Part shown: in pieces, positions 1 to 4,871 of the stretch
Layout of the letters: each line of letters starts with the position of its first letter
Numbering within the stretch: position 1 is the first letter of the stretch
Origin: Candidatus Roizmanbacteria bacterium
GTDB lineage: Bacteria > Patescibacteriota > Microgenomatia > GCA-001788215 > 2-01-FULL-40-14
DNA length: 7,042 nt
Assembly (NCBI GenBank): GCA_016203755.1
Contig: JACQMD010000083.1
Location: 1-7,042 of the forward strand
Direction of reading: 5' to 3'
The notes under the pieces: generated by a model
What the model was told of the DNA's origin: nothing
Database searches by the model: none
The model's input: only the letters and a program-made list of their open reading frames with translations
Made by a program: the position numbers and the translations under genes

Positions 1-429
1 TCTTAAAGCTCTTTGTGTTTCCCGTTCTAAATCGCGTTTTCTTATCTCTTCTCGTTTGTCTTTTTCTTGTTTTCGCTTCCCCAAACCTATTTCCAGCTTC
101 ACTAAACCACGTGTAGTATAACATGAAACAGGTACCAGGGTCAACTTCTGCTGGTCAAGTTTCGTACTGAGGGAAATCAGCTGATTTTTCCGCAATAGGA
201 GCTTGCGACTTCGCTTCGAATCGTAGTTTTCTTGTTTTGCGTACTCGTATACTGGGATGTCAGCATTGATAAGATATGCCTCGCCACTCATGATGCGAAT
301 AAAGGAGCTCGATAGTTGTATCCGCCCATTTTTTATGGACTTTACTTCAGCCCCAGTCAATACAATCCCTGCCTCGAGAGTGTCGAGGATATGGTATTCG
401 AACCTTGCTTGTCTATTGATGATTTTCAT
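1..429 (-). CDS. smpB: SsrA-binding protein SmpB (3' end beyond the window)
   Basis: SmpB binds tmRNA and brings it to stalled ribosomes for trans-translation and tagging of the unfinished peptide; it acts in the cytoplasm. The minus strand reads 143 codons open from ATG at 429-427 to the window edge. Family landmarks are clear: an N-terminal N-R-x-A-R-F-E-Y segment (residues 5-12), the E-A-G-I-V-L-T-G-A-E-V-K-S motif (19-31), a Y-E-Y/R-K-L-L-L core (61-79), T-L-V-P with a following R-G-L-V-K-L-E-I strand (97-114), and the basic tail G-K-R-K-x-x-x-D-K-R-E (117-127), which runs on to R-A-L-R at the edge. SmpB is usually 150-160 residues, so only about ten are missing. It is divergent from the ComF-family gene with a 42-base gap. 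No Shine-Dalgarno is visible; a -10-like TGGTAGAAT lies 12 bases before the ATG. Identification is by family pattern and is very secure. Confidence 0.95.
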   Translation of the reverse strand, partial: MKIINRQARFEYHILDTLEAGIVLTGAEVKSIKNGRIQLSSSFIRIMSGEAYLINADIPVYEYAKQENYDSKRSRKLLLRKNQLISLSTKLDQQKLTLVPVSCYTTRGLVKLEIGLGKRKQEKDKREEIRKRDLERETQRALR

Positions 430-441
430 AACTATATCTCT

Positions 442-471
442 ATTCTACCAATTCTGTATACTAATTGTGAA
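442..471 (-). promoter_or_regulatory. Putative smpB promoter (extended -10)
   Basis: On the minus strand TGGTAGAAT (450-442) fits an extended -10 element, with TTCACA (471-466) 18 bases upstream of the hexamer as a possible -35. The hexamer ends 12 bases before the smpB ATG, which predicts a 5' leader of only a few bases. It sits back to back with the ComF-gene -10 at 457-462, so the two promoters overlap. Inferred from motif and spacing only. Confidence 0.45.
457..462 (+). promoter_or_regulatory. Putative -10 box of the ComF-family gene
   Basis: TATACT ends 9 bases before the ATG at 472, with no -35 at a normal distance and no Shine-Dalgarno between box and ATG. Transcription starting about 7 bases after the box would begin at or next to the ATG, giving a leaderless message. 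A single hexamer is weak evidence alone, but several other genes here have the same arrangement. Confidence 0.35.
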
Positions 472-1185
472 ATGAGTGGTTTATCAATACTGCTTAACCT
501 CCTGTTCCCTCGAGCCTGTGTCTCATGCGGAAAGCTCGGGAGTTATTTTTGTGAACGATGCACTTCAATGATACATATCATTGAAGTGGCTATCTGTCCC
601 GTTTGCACGAGGTCTTCAATTGGCGGCGCAACGCATCCCGGTTGTCGCAACAAATATACACTAGATGGGTTGACGAGCATATTTCGTTATTCCGGAGGGA
701 TACAAAGAGCGATTAAGCATTTAAAGTATCGGCGGATGACCGATGTGATATCTTCACTTGTCAATCTGACTATTGCGCAATTACAGAACGAAAAAGAAAG
801 GTATCGATACTTTTATACTTTTATTCAAAATGAGAAACCCCCTATTATCCCAATTCCTCTTCACTGGTGGAGAGAGCGAGGGAGATGGTTTAATCAATCT
901 GAGTTAATTGGTCAAGAAATTGCTGAACGATTGCAGTTAGAATTTAAACCAGATATATTAATCCGCCCCAAATTCAAAACGCCACAAGCGGGTCTTACGC
1001 GAAAAGACCGACTAACAAATATAAAAGGATCGTTCACAATAAACTCAAATGAAAAATTACGAATGACGTCCGCCATTCTTCTGGTAGATGACGTGTGGAC
1101 AACAGGAGCAACACTGCGTGAGGCAGCAAATATATTAAAACGCGCGGGTGTTAAACGGGTGTGGGGGTTTACGGTGGCGAGATGA
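472..1185 (+). CDS. ComF family protein (phosphoribosyltransferase domain)
   Basis: This 237-residue protein has the two-part ComF layout. At the N-terminus is a zinc ribbon: C16-x2-C19, C27-x2-C30, then C42-x2-C45 and C58. A type I phosphoribosyltransferase fold follows, with I-P-I-P-L-H near 126-131 and R-x-R-G-x-x-x-N-Q-x-x-L-I (135-147). Next come Q-A-G-L-T-R-K-D-R-L-x-N-I-K-G-S-F (172-188) and the PRPP-binding loop L-L-V-D-D-V-W-T-T-G-A-T (203-214). ComF proteins of competent bacteria aid uptake or processing of single-stranded DNA during transformation. The chemical reaction, if any, is not established, and a link to competence here is only by family. The frame is open 52 codons further upstream, but that part lies antisense over smpB and the cysteine-rich domain starts right after M-S-G-L, so I chose ATG 472. 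It ends in TGA. The coding sequence contains a 28-base palindrome at 561-588. No other competence gene is in the window. Confidence 0.9.
   Translation: MSGLSILLNLLFPRACVSCGKLGSYFCERCTSMIHIIEVAICPVCTRSSIGGATHPGCRNKYTLDGLTSIFRYSGGIQRAIKHLKYRRMTDVISSLVNLTIAQLQNEKERYRYFYTFIQNEKPPIIPIPLHWWRERGRWFNQSELIGQEIAERLQLEFKPDILIRPKFKTPQAGLTRKDRLTNIKGSFTINSNEKLRMTSAILLVDDVWTTGATLREAANILKRAGVKRVWGFTVAR
561..588. repeat. 28-bp perfect palindrome (13-bp arms, 2-base centre) inside the ComF gene
   Basis: The left arm CACTTCAATGATA (561-573) is exactly complementary to the right arm TATCATTGAAGTG (576-588), with CA between. It falls between codon 30 and codon 39, in the linker between the second and third cysteine pairs of the zinc ribbon. 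In RNA it would form a hairpin of about 12 bp with a four-base loop. No T-tract follows, so it is not a normal terminator. Its role is unknown. Confidence 0.9.
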
Positions 1186-1194
1186 GAGTAAATT

Positions 1195-1203
1195 TGATAC
1201 AAT
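1195..1203 (+). promoter_or_regulatory. Extended -10 promoter of tRNA-Ser(GCT)
   Basis: TGATACAAT matches the extended -10 form TGnTAnAAT. It ends nine bases before the first base of the tRNA at 1213, so a start near 1210 would give a very short 5' leader. No -35 is visible at 16-18 bases. It begins ten bases after the stop codon of the ComF-family gene, which suggests the tRNA has its own transcript. Confidence 0.55.
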
Positions 1204-1212
1204 CACATCCAC

Positions 1213-1300
1213 GGAGGAGTCGCATAGCCCGGTCCATTGCGAGGGTTTGCTAAACCCTTGAGCCGCAAGGCTCACGTGGGTTCGAATCCCACCTCCTCCG
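1213..1300 (+). tRNA. tRNA-Ser(GCT)
   Basis: This is a class II tRNA of 88 bases. The acceptor stem GGAGGAG (1213-1219) pairs with CTCCTCC before discriminator G1300. The D stem is GCA/TGC. The anticodon stem AGGGT/ACCCT carries loop TTGCTAA with anticodon GCT at 1249-1251, reading AGC and AGU serine codons. The long variable arm TGAGCC-GCAA-GGCTCA is typical of serine. The T arm is GTGGG-TTCGAAT-CCCAC. The 3' CCA is not encoded (CAT follows), so a CCA-adding enzyme is required, unlike the other tRNA-Ser in this window. Confidence 0.97.
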
Positions 1301-1304
1301 CATA

Positions 1305-1412
1305 TGGCTGAAAAGGATATTCAGTGAGGCTGCACAAAATGTTGGACATATAATACATGATGACTCTGAAGGGCGTAATATTATTTCGAGATGGTTTGGT
1401 AAGCGGGGATGA
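1305..1412 (+). pseudogene. Possible 3' remnant of an unidentified coding sequence
   Basis: From just after tRNA-Ser(GCT) one frame reads 35 codons to TGA at 1410-1412. The product is plausibly protein-like: aromatic and basic, including F-S-E-A-A-Q-N-V-G-H-I-I-H near its start and R-W-F-G-K-R-G at its end. There is no ATG, GTG or TTG start in this frame, and upstream the frame runs into the tRNA. I do not recognise it. It may be the tail of a gene displaced by insertion or deletion at the tRNA, or simply non-coding sequence that happens to be open. Confidence 0.2.
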
Positions 1413-1432
1413 TTTGATTTTTCTTCCTCTAT

Positions 1433-1461
1433 TTGCTCTCCGTTAAAAAATCCGCTAATAT
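1433..1461 (+). promoter_or_regulatory. Putative promoter of the half-MFS gene
   Basis: TTGCTC (1433-1438), a 17-base spacer and TAATAT (1456-1461) form a plausible -35/-10 pair, ending ten bases before the ATG at 1472. The overlapping TATAAA (1459-1464) is an alternative -10. Either way the message would have almost no leader. This also argues that the in-frame TTG at 1433 is not the translation start. Confidence 0.4.
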
Positions 1462-1471
1462 AAAGAAAGTT

Positions 1472-2134
1472 ATGCTTCGGGAACTTTTTATTGGCAAAGC
1501 GCCGTCTCATTTCCGCATGGATGAAGGCGTGAAAGCGCTCATCATCTCCGATACGTTTTTGTGGTCGGCGTGGCATTTCGTGACGCACATCTTTGCCATT
1601 TTTGCCGTGAATGAAATATCCGGCGGGTCGGTAGGTATTGCTGCTTCTGCATATAGTGTCCATCTGATAGCCCGGGTATTTTCAGAACTTGCGAGTGGAC
1701 GGTATCTTTCCGGAGTCACACGGCAGCGGCGTTTGAAAGAGTTCGTTATTGTGGTTGCCGGGCTGTTGTTGCTTAGTGTTGCCTATATAGGTTTTGCTAC
1801 AGCACAAACAGTAGTAGTTTTATTTGCCGGCTATATAGCAAGCGGTATCGGGTTTGGCATATCAGCTCCTGCCCGTCAAACATTTTTCTCGTTACATCTT
1901 GACAAAAACAAAGAGGAAGCCGAATGGGGACTCAGAGATGCTGCTGTTTTTGGCGGGATGGCACTCTCAGCGGCACTCGGCGGATTTGTCGCGCAACAGT
2001 ATGGATTCAGAGTACTTTTTATTCTCTCGGCAATTATAAATTTTCTCTCACTTATTCCGTATTTTCTCTATTTCAAACGCGAGCGGAGAACGGTACTGTC
2101 GCGAATTGAAGAAACTGTTATACATGCTACGTAG
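1472..2134 (+). CDS. Half-size MFS transporter (six membrane helices)
   Basis: This 220-residue membrane protein resembles half of a major facilitator superfamily transporter. Six hydrophobic segments lie near residues 20-47, 54-77, 90-108, 113-135, 155-176 and 180-202. A basic loop after the second helix (S-G-R-Y-L-S-G-V-T-R-Q-R-R) sits where MFS motif A lies. The segment G-I-G-F-G-I-S-A-P-A-R-Q (125-136), then an acidic loop and G-G-M-A-L-S-A-A-L-G-G (161-171), is MFS-like. Full MFS proteins have 12 helices and about 400 residues. Here the frame ends cleanly after helix six and glyS follows at once, so there is no room for a second half. Similar single-half MFS proteins are known in Patescibacteria; such a protein would presumably work as a dimer. 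The substrate cannot be told. TTG 1433 is an in-frame alternative start, but ATG 1472 fits the promoter better. The stop overlaps the glyS stop. Confidence 0.75.
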   Translation: MLRELFIGKAPSHFRMDEGVKALIISDTFLWSAWHFVTHIFAIFAVNEISGGSVGIAASAYSVHLIARVFSELASGRYLSGVTRQRRLKEFVIVVAGLLLLSVAYIGFATAQTVVVLFAGYIASGIGFGISAPARQTFFSLHLDKNKEEAEWGLRDAAVFGGMALSAALGGFVAQQYGFRVLFILSAIINFLSLIPYFLYFKRERRTVLSRIEETVIHAT

Positions 2135-3605
2135 TGGATGATTTGTTCTGAATGAATGTTGGAAGTTTCTCGATGACGACCCGCTCCTGTTTCATGCTAT
2201 CCCGATCGCGGACTGTTACTGTGTCATCTTCCAATGTTTGATAGTCAACCGTAATGCAATTGGGTGTACCAATTTCATCCTGGGCAAAATAGCGCTTTCC
2301 GATGTTGCCACGATCGTCCCAAACCGTTGCAACGTTTTTCTTCAATAACTCAAATACGTTTCGTGCTTTACTCGTTATTTCCGGTTTATTTGCAACGAGC
2401 GGGAAGACTGCCGCTTTGTAAGGAGCAAGATACGTGGGGAGTGAAATGACAACCCGCTTTTTCCCGTTTGTTTCATCTTCGTGATAGCTATTAAACAGCA
2501 CCGCGAGGAATGTCCGGTCCATTCCAAACGTTGGTTCAATAACATGAGGGATAAATTTATTTCCCGTTTGAGGATCTGTGTATCGTAAATCGACTCCTGA
2601 TTTTTCCCTATGGTTTTTCAAATCAAAATCTGTTCGATATGCCAACCCATACAGTTCCTTAAACCCAAACGGGAATTTATATTCAACATCTTCAGTTCTC
2701 GTTGAATAGTGTGACCGTTCCTCATCAGTATGAGGTCGCCAGCGGAGGTTTTCAGTTTTCAGTTGTAAGATATCAGTGGTCCATTTCCACATCTCCTCTT
2801 TCCATTTTTCAAACAACTCTTCCCATTTCATATTTTCCGGATTGAAGAAGTATTCAAACTCAGCCAGATTAAATTGCAGCGTCCGGAATGTAAATTTCCC
2901 CATCGTCACTTCGTTTCTAAATGCTGCTCCCGATTGAGCTAAACCGAACGGAAGTTTCGGAGATATCGTATCTAAAACATTTTTAAAGTTCACAAACATC
3001 CCCTGTGCAATTTCTCCGCGAAGATACGCCAACGATTTTTCTTCAGAAACAATACCGATATGGGTTTCAAAGAGAAGATTAAATTTTCTGGTAGGTGTCC
3101 ATTTGTTACCTTCGTTACCACTGCAAATAGTACAAGGAATATTCAGGGCGTTTATTATTTCGTCTAGTTCTTCTTCAGAATACCCTTCTACTTTATGTGT
3201 TTTTATTAGCGTTTTAACTTTTTCTTCAGACAATCTTTTTGTTTGGTAAGAACCAAAATCGATTTCATCCGGATTGTTTTTGTCTAAATAATCCTCAATT
3301 AGATGGTCTGCGCGAGTTCGAAATTGGCAATTTCTACAATCAACCACAACATCGCTAAAACTTGCCGTATGACCAGATGCTTCCCACACTTTTGGGTTCA
3401 TGAGGATATTGGTATCAAGTCCATACATGTCCTCACGGCGCGTGACAAAGTGATCCCACCAGCGGTTTTTAATGTTTCGGAGAAGTTCTACACCTCTGGG
3501 TCCATAATCATAGGTGTTGGCCAGTCCGCCATAGATTTCAGATCCCGGATACACAAATCCCCGGCGTTTACAAAGCGCAACGATTTTATTAAAAGTGTCT
3601 TCCAT
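2127..3605 (-). CDS. glyS: Glycine--tRNA ligase (single-chain dimeric type)
   Basis: Glycyl-tRNA synthetase charges tRNA-Gly with glycine using ATP. At 492 residues this is the alpha-2 class II form, not the alpha/beta tetramer. Landmarks: K-R-R-G-F-V-Y-P-G-S-E-I-Y-G-G (13-27), Y-D-Y-G-P-R-G (32-38), and an inserted zinc site with C90-x2-C93 and C158-x2-C161. Then come L-R-G-E-I-A-Q-G-M-F-V-N-F (195-207), motif 2 at F-R-N-E-V-T (229-234) with F-x-F-R-T-L-Q-F (238-245), the Y-G-L-A-Y-R-T-D-F-D-L segment (319-329), motif 3 at I-E-P-T-F-G-M-D-R-T (356-365), and the C-terminal anticodon-binding domain from about 393. The ATG follows the TAA of the upstream small gene by six bases, so the two are very likely co-transcribed and translationally coupled under the T-box at 3996-4158. 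Two motif regions differ from the usual text (G-E-I-A for P-E-T-A; L-Q-F for R-E-F), but the key glutamate and arginines remain. Its stop lies within the palindrome CTACGTAG shared with the convergent MFS gene. Confidence 0.95.
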   Translation of the reverse strand: MEDTFNKIVALCKRRGFVYPGSEIYGGLANTYDYGPRGVELLRNIKNRWWDHFVTRREDMYGLDTNILMNPKVWEASGHTASFSDVVVDCRNCQFRTRADHLIEDYLDKNNPDEIDFGSYQTKRLSEEKVKTLIKTHKVEGYSEEELDEIINALNIPCTICSGNEGNKWTPTRKFNLLFETHIGIVSEEKSLAYLRGEIAQGMFVNFKNVLDTISPKLPFGLAQSGAAFRNEVTMGKFTFRTLQFNLAEFEYFFNPENMKWEELFEKWKEEMWKWTTDILQLKTENLRWRPHTDEERSHYSTRTEDVEYKFPFGFKELYGLAYRTDFDLKNHREKSGVDLRYTDPQTGNKFIPHVIEPTFGMDRTFLAVLFNSYHEDETNGKKRVVISLPTYLAPYKAAVFPLVANKPEITSKARNVFELLKKNVATVWDDRGNIGKRYFAQDEIGTPNCITVDYQTLEDDTVTVRDRDSMKQERVVIEKLPTFIQNKSSTT

Positions 3606-3611
3606 ACTGTT

Positions 3612-3914
3612 TTACTCAATCATATCACTATTGTTTAATGGAAAAAATACCTGATCCAAAACTGGTGTAATCTGTTGCCACTGCGCCTCTGAAAAATGCT
3701 GTCGTTCGTTTTCTAATAAGTTTCTCATTTGCCGCGCATATGATTTCAGTATCTCCTCACGTTCGCTCTGAGGGCTAAAGATACAGCGTCTAATTGCCTC
3801 TACTTCCATCCTGTCTAACTCATCTGCATTTCTATGAATTATCTCCATGAAATTCCCCAGCGTATACGGATCAGATCCTGCATTGACGGCAAACTGGCGA
3901 TACTGGTTTCTCAT
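3612..3914 (-). CDS. Hypothetical small helical protein, first gene of the T-box/glyS operon
   Basis: I do not recognise this protein. From ATG 3914 it has 100 residues, no signal peptide or membrane helix, and looks mostly alpha-helical and charged. Examples are M-E-I-I-H-R-N-A-D-E-L-D-R-M-E-V-E-A (23-40) and S-E-R-E-E-I-L-K-S-Y-A-R-Q-M-R-N-L-L-E-N-E (50-70), ending F-F-P-L-N-N-S-D-M-I-E. The frame stays open and protein-like upstream (E-Q-E-P-H-H-Q-F-E-S-K-S-A-R) to a TAG at 3968-3966, so the true start may be earlier. The only strong Shine-Dalgarno of the window, at 3981-3975, lies about 60 bases before this ATG with no ATG, GTG or TTG at normal spacing. A rare ATA start at 3962 would give 116 residues. 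It lies between the T-box and glyS, six bases from glyS, so it should be induced with GlyRS when tRNA-Gly is uncharged. That hints at a role linked to glycine or translation, which is inference only. Confidence 0.7.
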   Translation of the reverse strand: MRNQYRQFAVNAGSDPYTLGNFMEIIHRNADELDRMEVEAIRRCIFSPQSEREEILKSYARQMRNLLENERQHFSEAQWQQITPVLDQVFFPLNNSDMIE

Positions 3915-3974
3915 CCGTGCGCTTTTTGATTCGAATTGATGATGCGGTTCTTGTTCTGTTATTGCCTATGGTAT

Positions 3975-3981
3975 CCTCCTT
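3975..3981 (-). promoter_or_regulatory. Perfect Shine-Dalgarno (AAGGAGG) with no normal start codon after it
   Basis: On the minus strand AAGGAGG follows the T-box terminator by 14 bases and is preceded by a run of A. At 5-9 bases downstream there is no ATG, GTG or TTG; the codon at 5-base spacing is ATA (3969-3967), in a frame different from the downstream 100-residue protein. In the protein's own frame the first candidate is another ATA at 3962-3960, 12 bases after the motif. The site should serve the small protein ahead of glyS. Confidence 0.6.
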
Positions 3982-3995
3982 TTTTTGAAACAATT

Positions 3996-4046
3996 AAAAA
4001 AGCCATCCTTACAACACAAGTTTTTCCTTGTATTGCAGGGACGGCT
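3996..4046 (-). terminator. Rho-independent attenuator of the T-box
   Basis: On the minus strand AGCCGTCC (4046-4039) pairs with GGATGGCT (4008-4001). The stem continues, after one mismatch, through TGCAATACAAG (4037-4027) with CTTGTGTTGTA (4020-4010), closing a GAAAAA loop. That is about 19 bp with a few G-U pairs. A run of six T (4001-3996) follows. The 5' arm contains the CGTCCCT that the antiterminator needs, so the two structures exclude each other. Confidence 0.9.
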
Positions 4047-4158
4047 CTTATACAATAAGTCGCGGTTCCACCCTACTTGGTACGAAATGCTCATCCACTG
4101 ATCGTACCCGCTTCATTTATTGTGACTCCCGCTTGCCAACGGCGATCATCGCCACGAT
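3996..4158 (-). promoter_or_regulatory. T-box riboswitch (glycine) upstream of the small protein and glyS
   Basis: T-box leaders bind a specific tRNA and allow read-through only if it is uncharged. The minus strand carries the conserved T-box AGGGTGGAACCGCG (4074-4061). The bulge TGGA (4070-4067) would pair with the tRNA 3' end UCCA, and discriminator U is typical of bacterial tRNA-Gly. The antiterminator is textbook: AGGG (4074-4071) pairs with CCCT (4040-4037) and GCG (4063-4061) with CGT (4043-4041). The competing terminator is at 4046-3996. Stem I is less clear. ATCGT (4158-4154) can pair with ACGAT (4105-4101), giving about 58 bases, shorter than the usual roughly 100. A glycine codon GGT (4108-4106) followed by a purine lies at the 3' side, where the specifier is expected. 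A local hairpin GGCGA-TGA-TCGCC (4153-4141) and an alternative pairing of GGTACGA (4108-4102) with TCGTACC (4086-4080) would compete. The downstream glyS gene independently fits a glycine specificity. Confidence 0.88.
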
Positions 4159-4164
4159 ATAAAC

Positions 4165-4173
4165 AGTATACCA
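4165..4173 (-). promoter_or_regulatory. Extended -10 promoter of the T-box/glyS unit
   Basis: On the minus strand TGGTATACT (4173-4165) matches the extended -10. A start about seven bases on, near 4158, coincides with the first base of the presumed stem I. No -35 is seen at 16-18 bases. It diverges from the methyltransferase -10 at 4201-4206. Confidence 0.55.
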
Positions 4174-4200
4174 TAGATAGGCAACGGCTCATTTGTCGGG

Positions 4201-4206
4201 TATAAT
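4201..4206 (+). promoter_or_regulatory. Consensus -10 of the methyltransferase gene, six bases from the ATG
   Basis: A perfect TATAAT is separated from ATG 4213 by only six bases (CTTCTT). Transcription starting at the usual distance would begin at the A of the ATG, so the message is predicted to be leaderless. There is no Shine-Dalgarno and no clear -35. Confidence 0.55.
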
Positions 4207-4212
4207 CTTCTT

Positions 4213-4827
4213 ATGATCCCGCGTGTTATTTTCCGGTTGCTTGCTCCACAATTTCGCCATCCGCGAGGGATAGTAGGACGGTGGGTAGGGAAGCAAATGG
4301 AGAAGCTCAATGATGCGCAGAATGACTGGGTGCTTTCTCTGCTTCATCTCAAGCCTGATGATCGTGTACTTGAGATCGGATTTGGCACCGGTCTGACCAT
4401 GCAAAAAATTGCAAAGAAACTGCCAAAAGGAAAAATTGCCGGTATTGATATTTCTGTGACCATGCTGGGAATGGCAAAGGAACTACTCAAGACAGATATT
4501 GCAGCAGGAAAAGTAAGTCTGTATCGGGCAAATGCGGATCGTATGCCGTTTCAGGAGAATTCGTTTTCAAAAGTGTTTGCCGTTCATGTGGTGTATTTTT
4601 GGCGCAATCTGCAGGAGGTATTTAAAGAGCTTTACCGCGTGACAAAGCCGGGTGGAACGCTTGCGCTGTATTATGTAGCTTCAGTTCTTGCAGAAAGCGA
4701 TGCGTTTATTATCTATACAGAAAAACAAATTAAAGATGCTCTCAGAAAAGCTGGGTTCCAATCCGTCAGTAGTTATGAAAAACAGTTCGGACCGCAACGC
4801 GGCATTTGCATAACCGCGATAAAATAA
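4213..4827 (+). CDS. Class I SAM-dependent methyltransferase (UbiE/Methyltransf_11-like)
   Basis: This 204-residue soluble protein carries the Rossmann-fold methyltransferase motifs in order. Motif I V-L-E-I-G-F-G-T-G (52-60) forms the SAM-binding glycine loop. I-A-G-I-D-I-S (75-81) follows, with the acidic residue that contacts the SAM ribose. Then come the adenine-contacting A-N-A-D-R-M-P-F (106-113) and the post-motif R-V-T-K-P-G-G-T-L-A-L (142-152). The N-terminal helix region before motif I (about 50 residues) and the short C-terminal tail (E-K-Q-F-G-P-Q-R-G) are family-typical for small-molecule or lipid methyltransferases, but the substrate cannot be read from the sequence. The ATG lies six bases from a consensus -10, which supports this start. 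It is a single-gene unit, 44 bases ahead of the DUF202 gene, which has its own promoter signals. Confidence 0.88.
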   Translation: MIPRVIFRLLAPQFRHPRGIVGRWVGKQMEKLNDAQNDWVLSLLHLKPDDRVLEIGFGTGLTMQKIAKKLPKGKIAGIDISVTMLGMAKELLKTDIAAGKVSLYRANADRMPFQENSFSKVFAVHVVYFWRNLQEVFKELYRVTKPGGTLALYYVASVLAESDAFIIYTEKQIKDALRKAGFQSVSSYEKQFGPQRGICITAIK

Positions 4828-4834
4828 TTTCCTA

Positions 4835-4863
4835 TTGCTGTTACTGGTTGTTCCCGTTACAAT
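4835..4863 (+). promoter_or_regulatory. Promoter of the DUF202 gene
   Basis: TTGCTG (4835-4840), a 17-base spacer and TACAAT (4858-4863) give the best -35/-10 pair in the window. The -10 ends eight bases before ATG 4872, again predicting little or no 5' leader. It lies in the 44-base gap after the methyltransferase, so the DUF202 gene need not depend on read-through. Confidence 0.55.
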
Positions 4864-4871
4864 AGAGAACT

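Noticed and set aside
316..471. N-terminal extension of the ComF-family frame by 52 codons
   Set aside because: It lies antisense over the well-supported smpB coding sequence, has no family similarity, and a good start is available at 472.
912..1202. Minus-strand 96-codon frame within the ComF gene
   Set aside because: Entirely opposite a clearly coding region with strong motifs; no start signals of its own.
1433..1471. TTG start giving 13 more residues to the half-MFS protein
   Set aside because: The extension is polar and unlike a helix cap, the TTG sits in a likely -35 box, and the ATG at 1472 lies right after a -10.
1250..1663. Minus-strand 137-codon open frame
   Set aside because: It runs antisense through tRNA-Ser(GCT) and the MFS gene; its end W-D-S-N-P-R-E is the well-known spurious translation of a tRNA T arm.
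3303..3638. Plus-strand 111-codon frame opposite glyS
   Set aside because: A shadow frame of the conserved synthetase; it has no recognisable features.
4798..4818. CGCGG/CCGCG hairpin at the end of the methyltransferase gene as a terminator
   Set aside because: Only five pairs, an 11-base loop and no T-run; it overlaps coding sequence.
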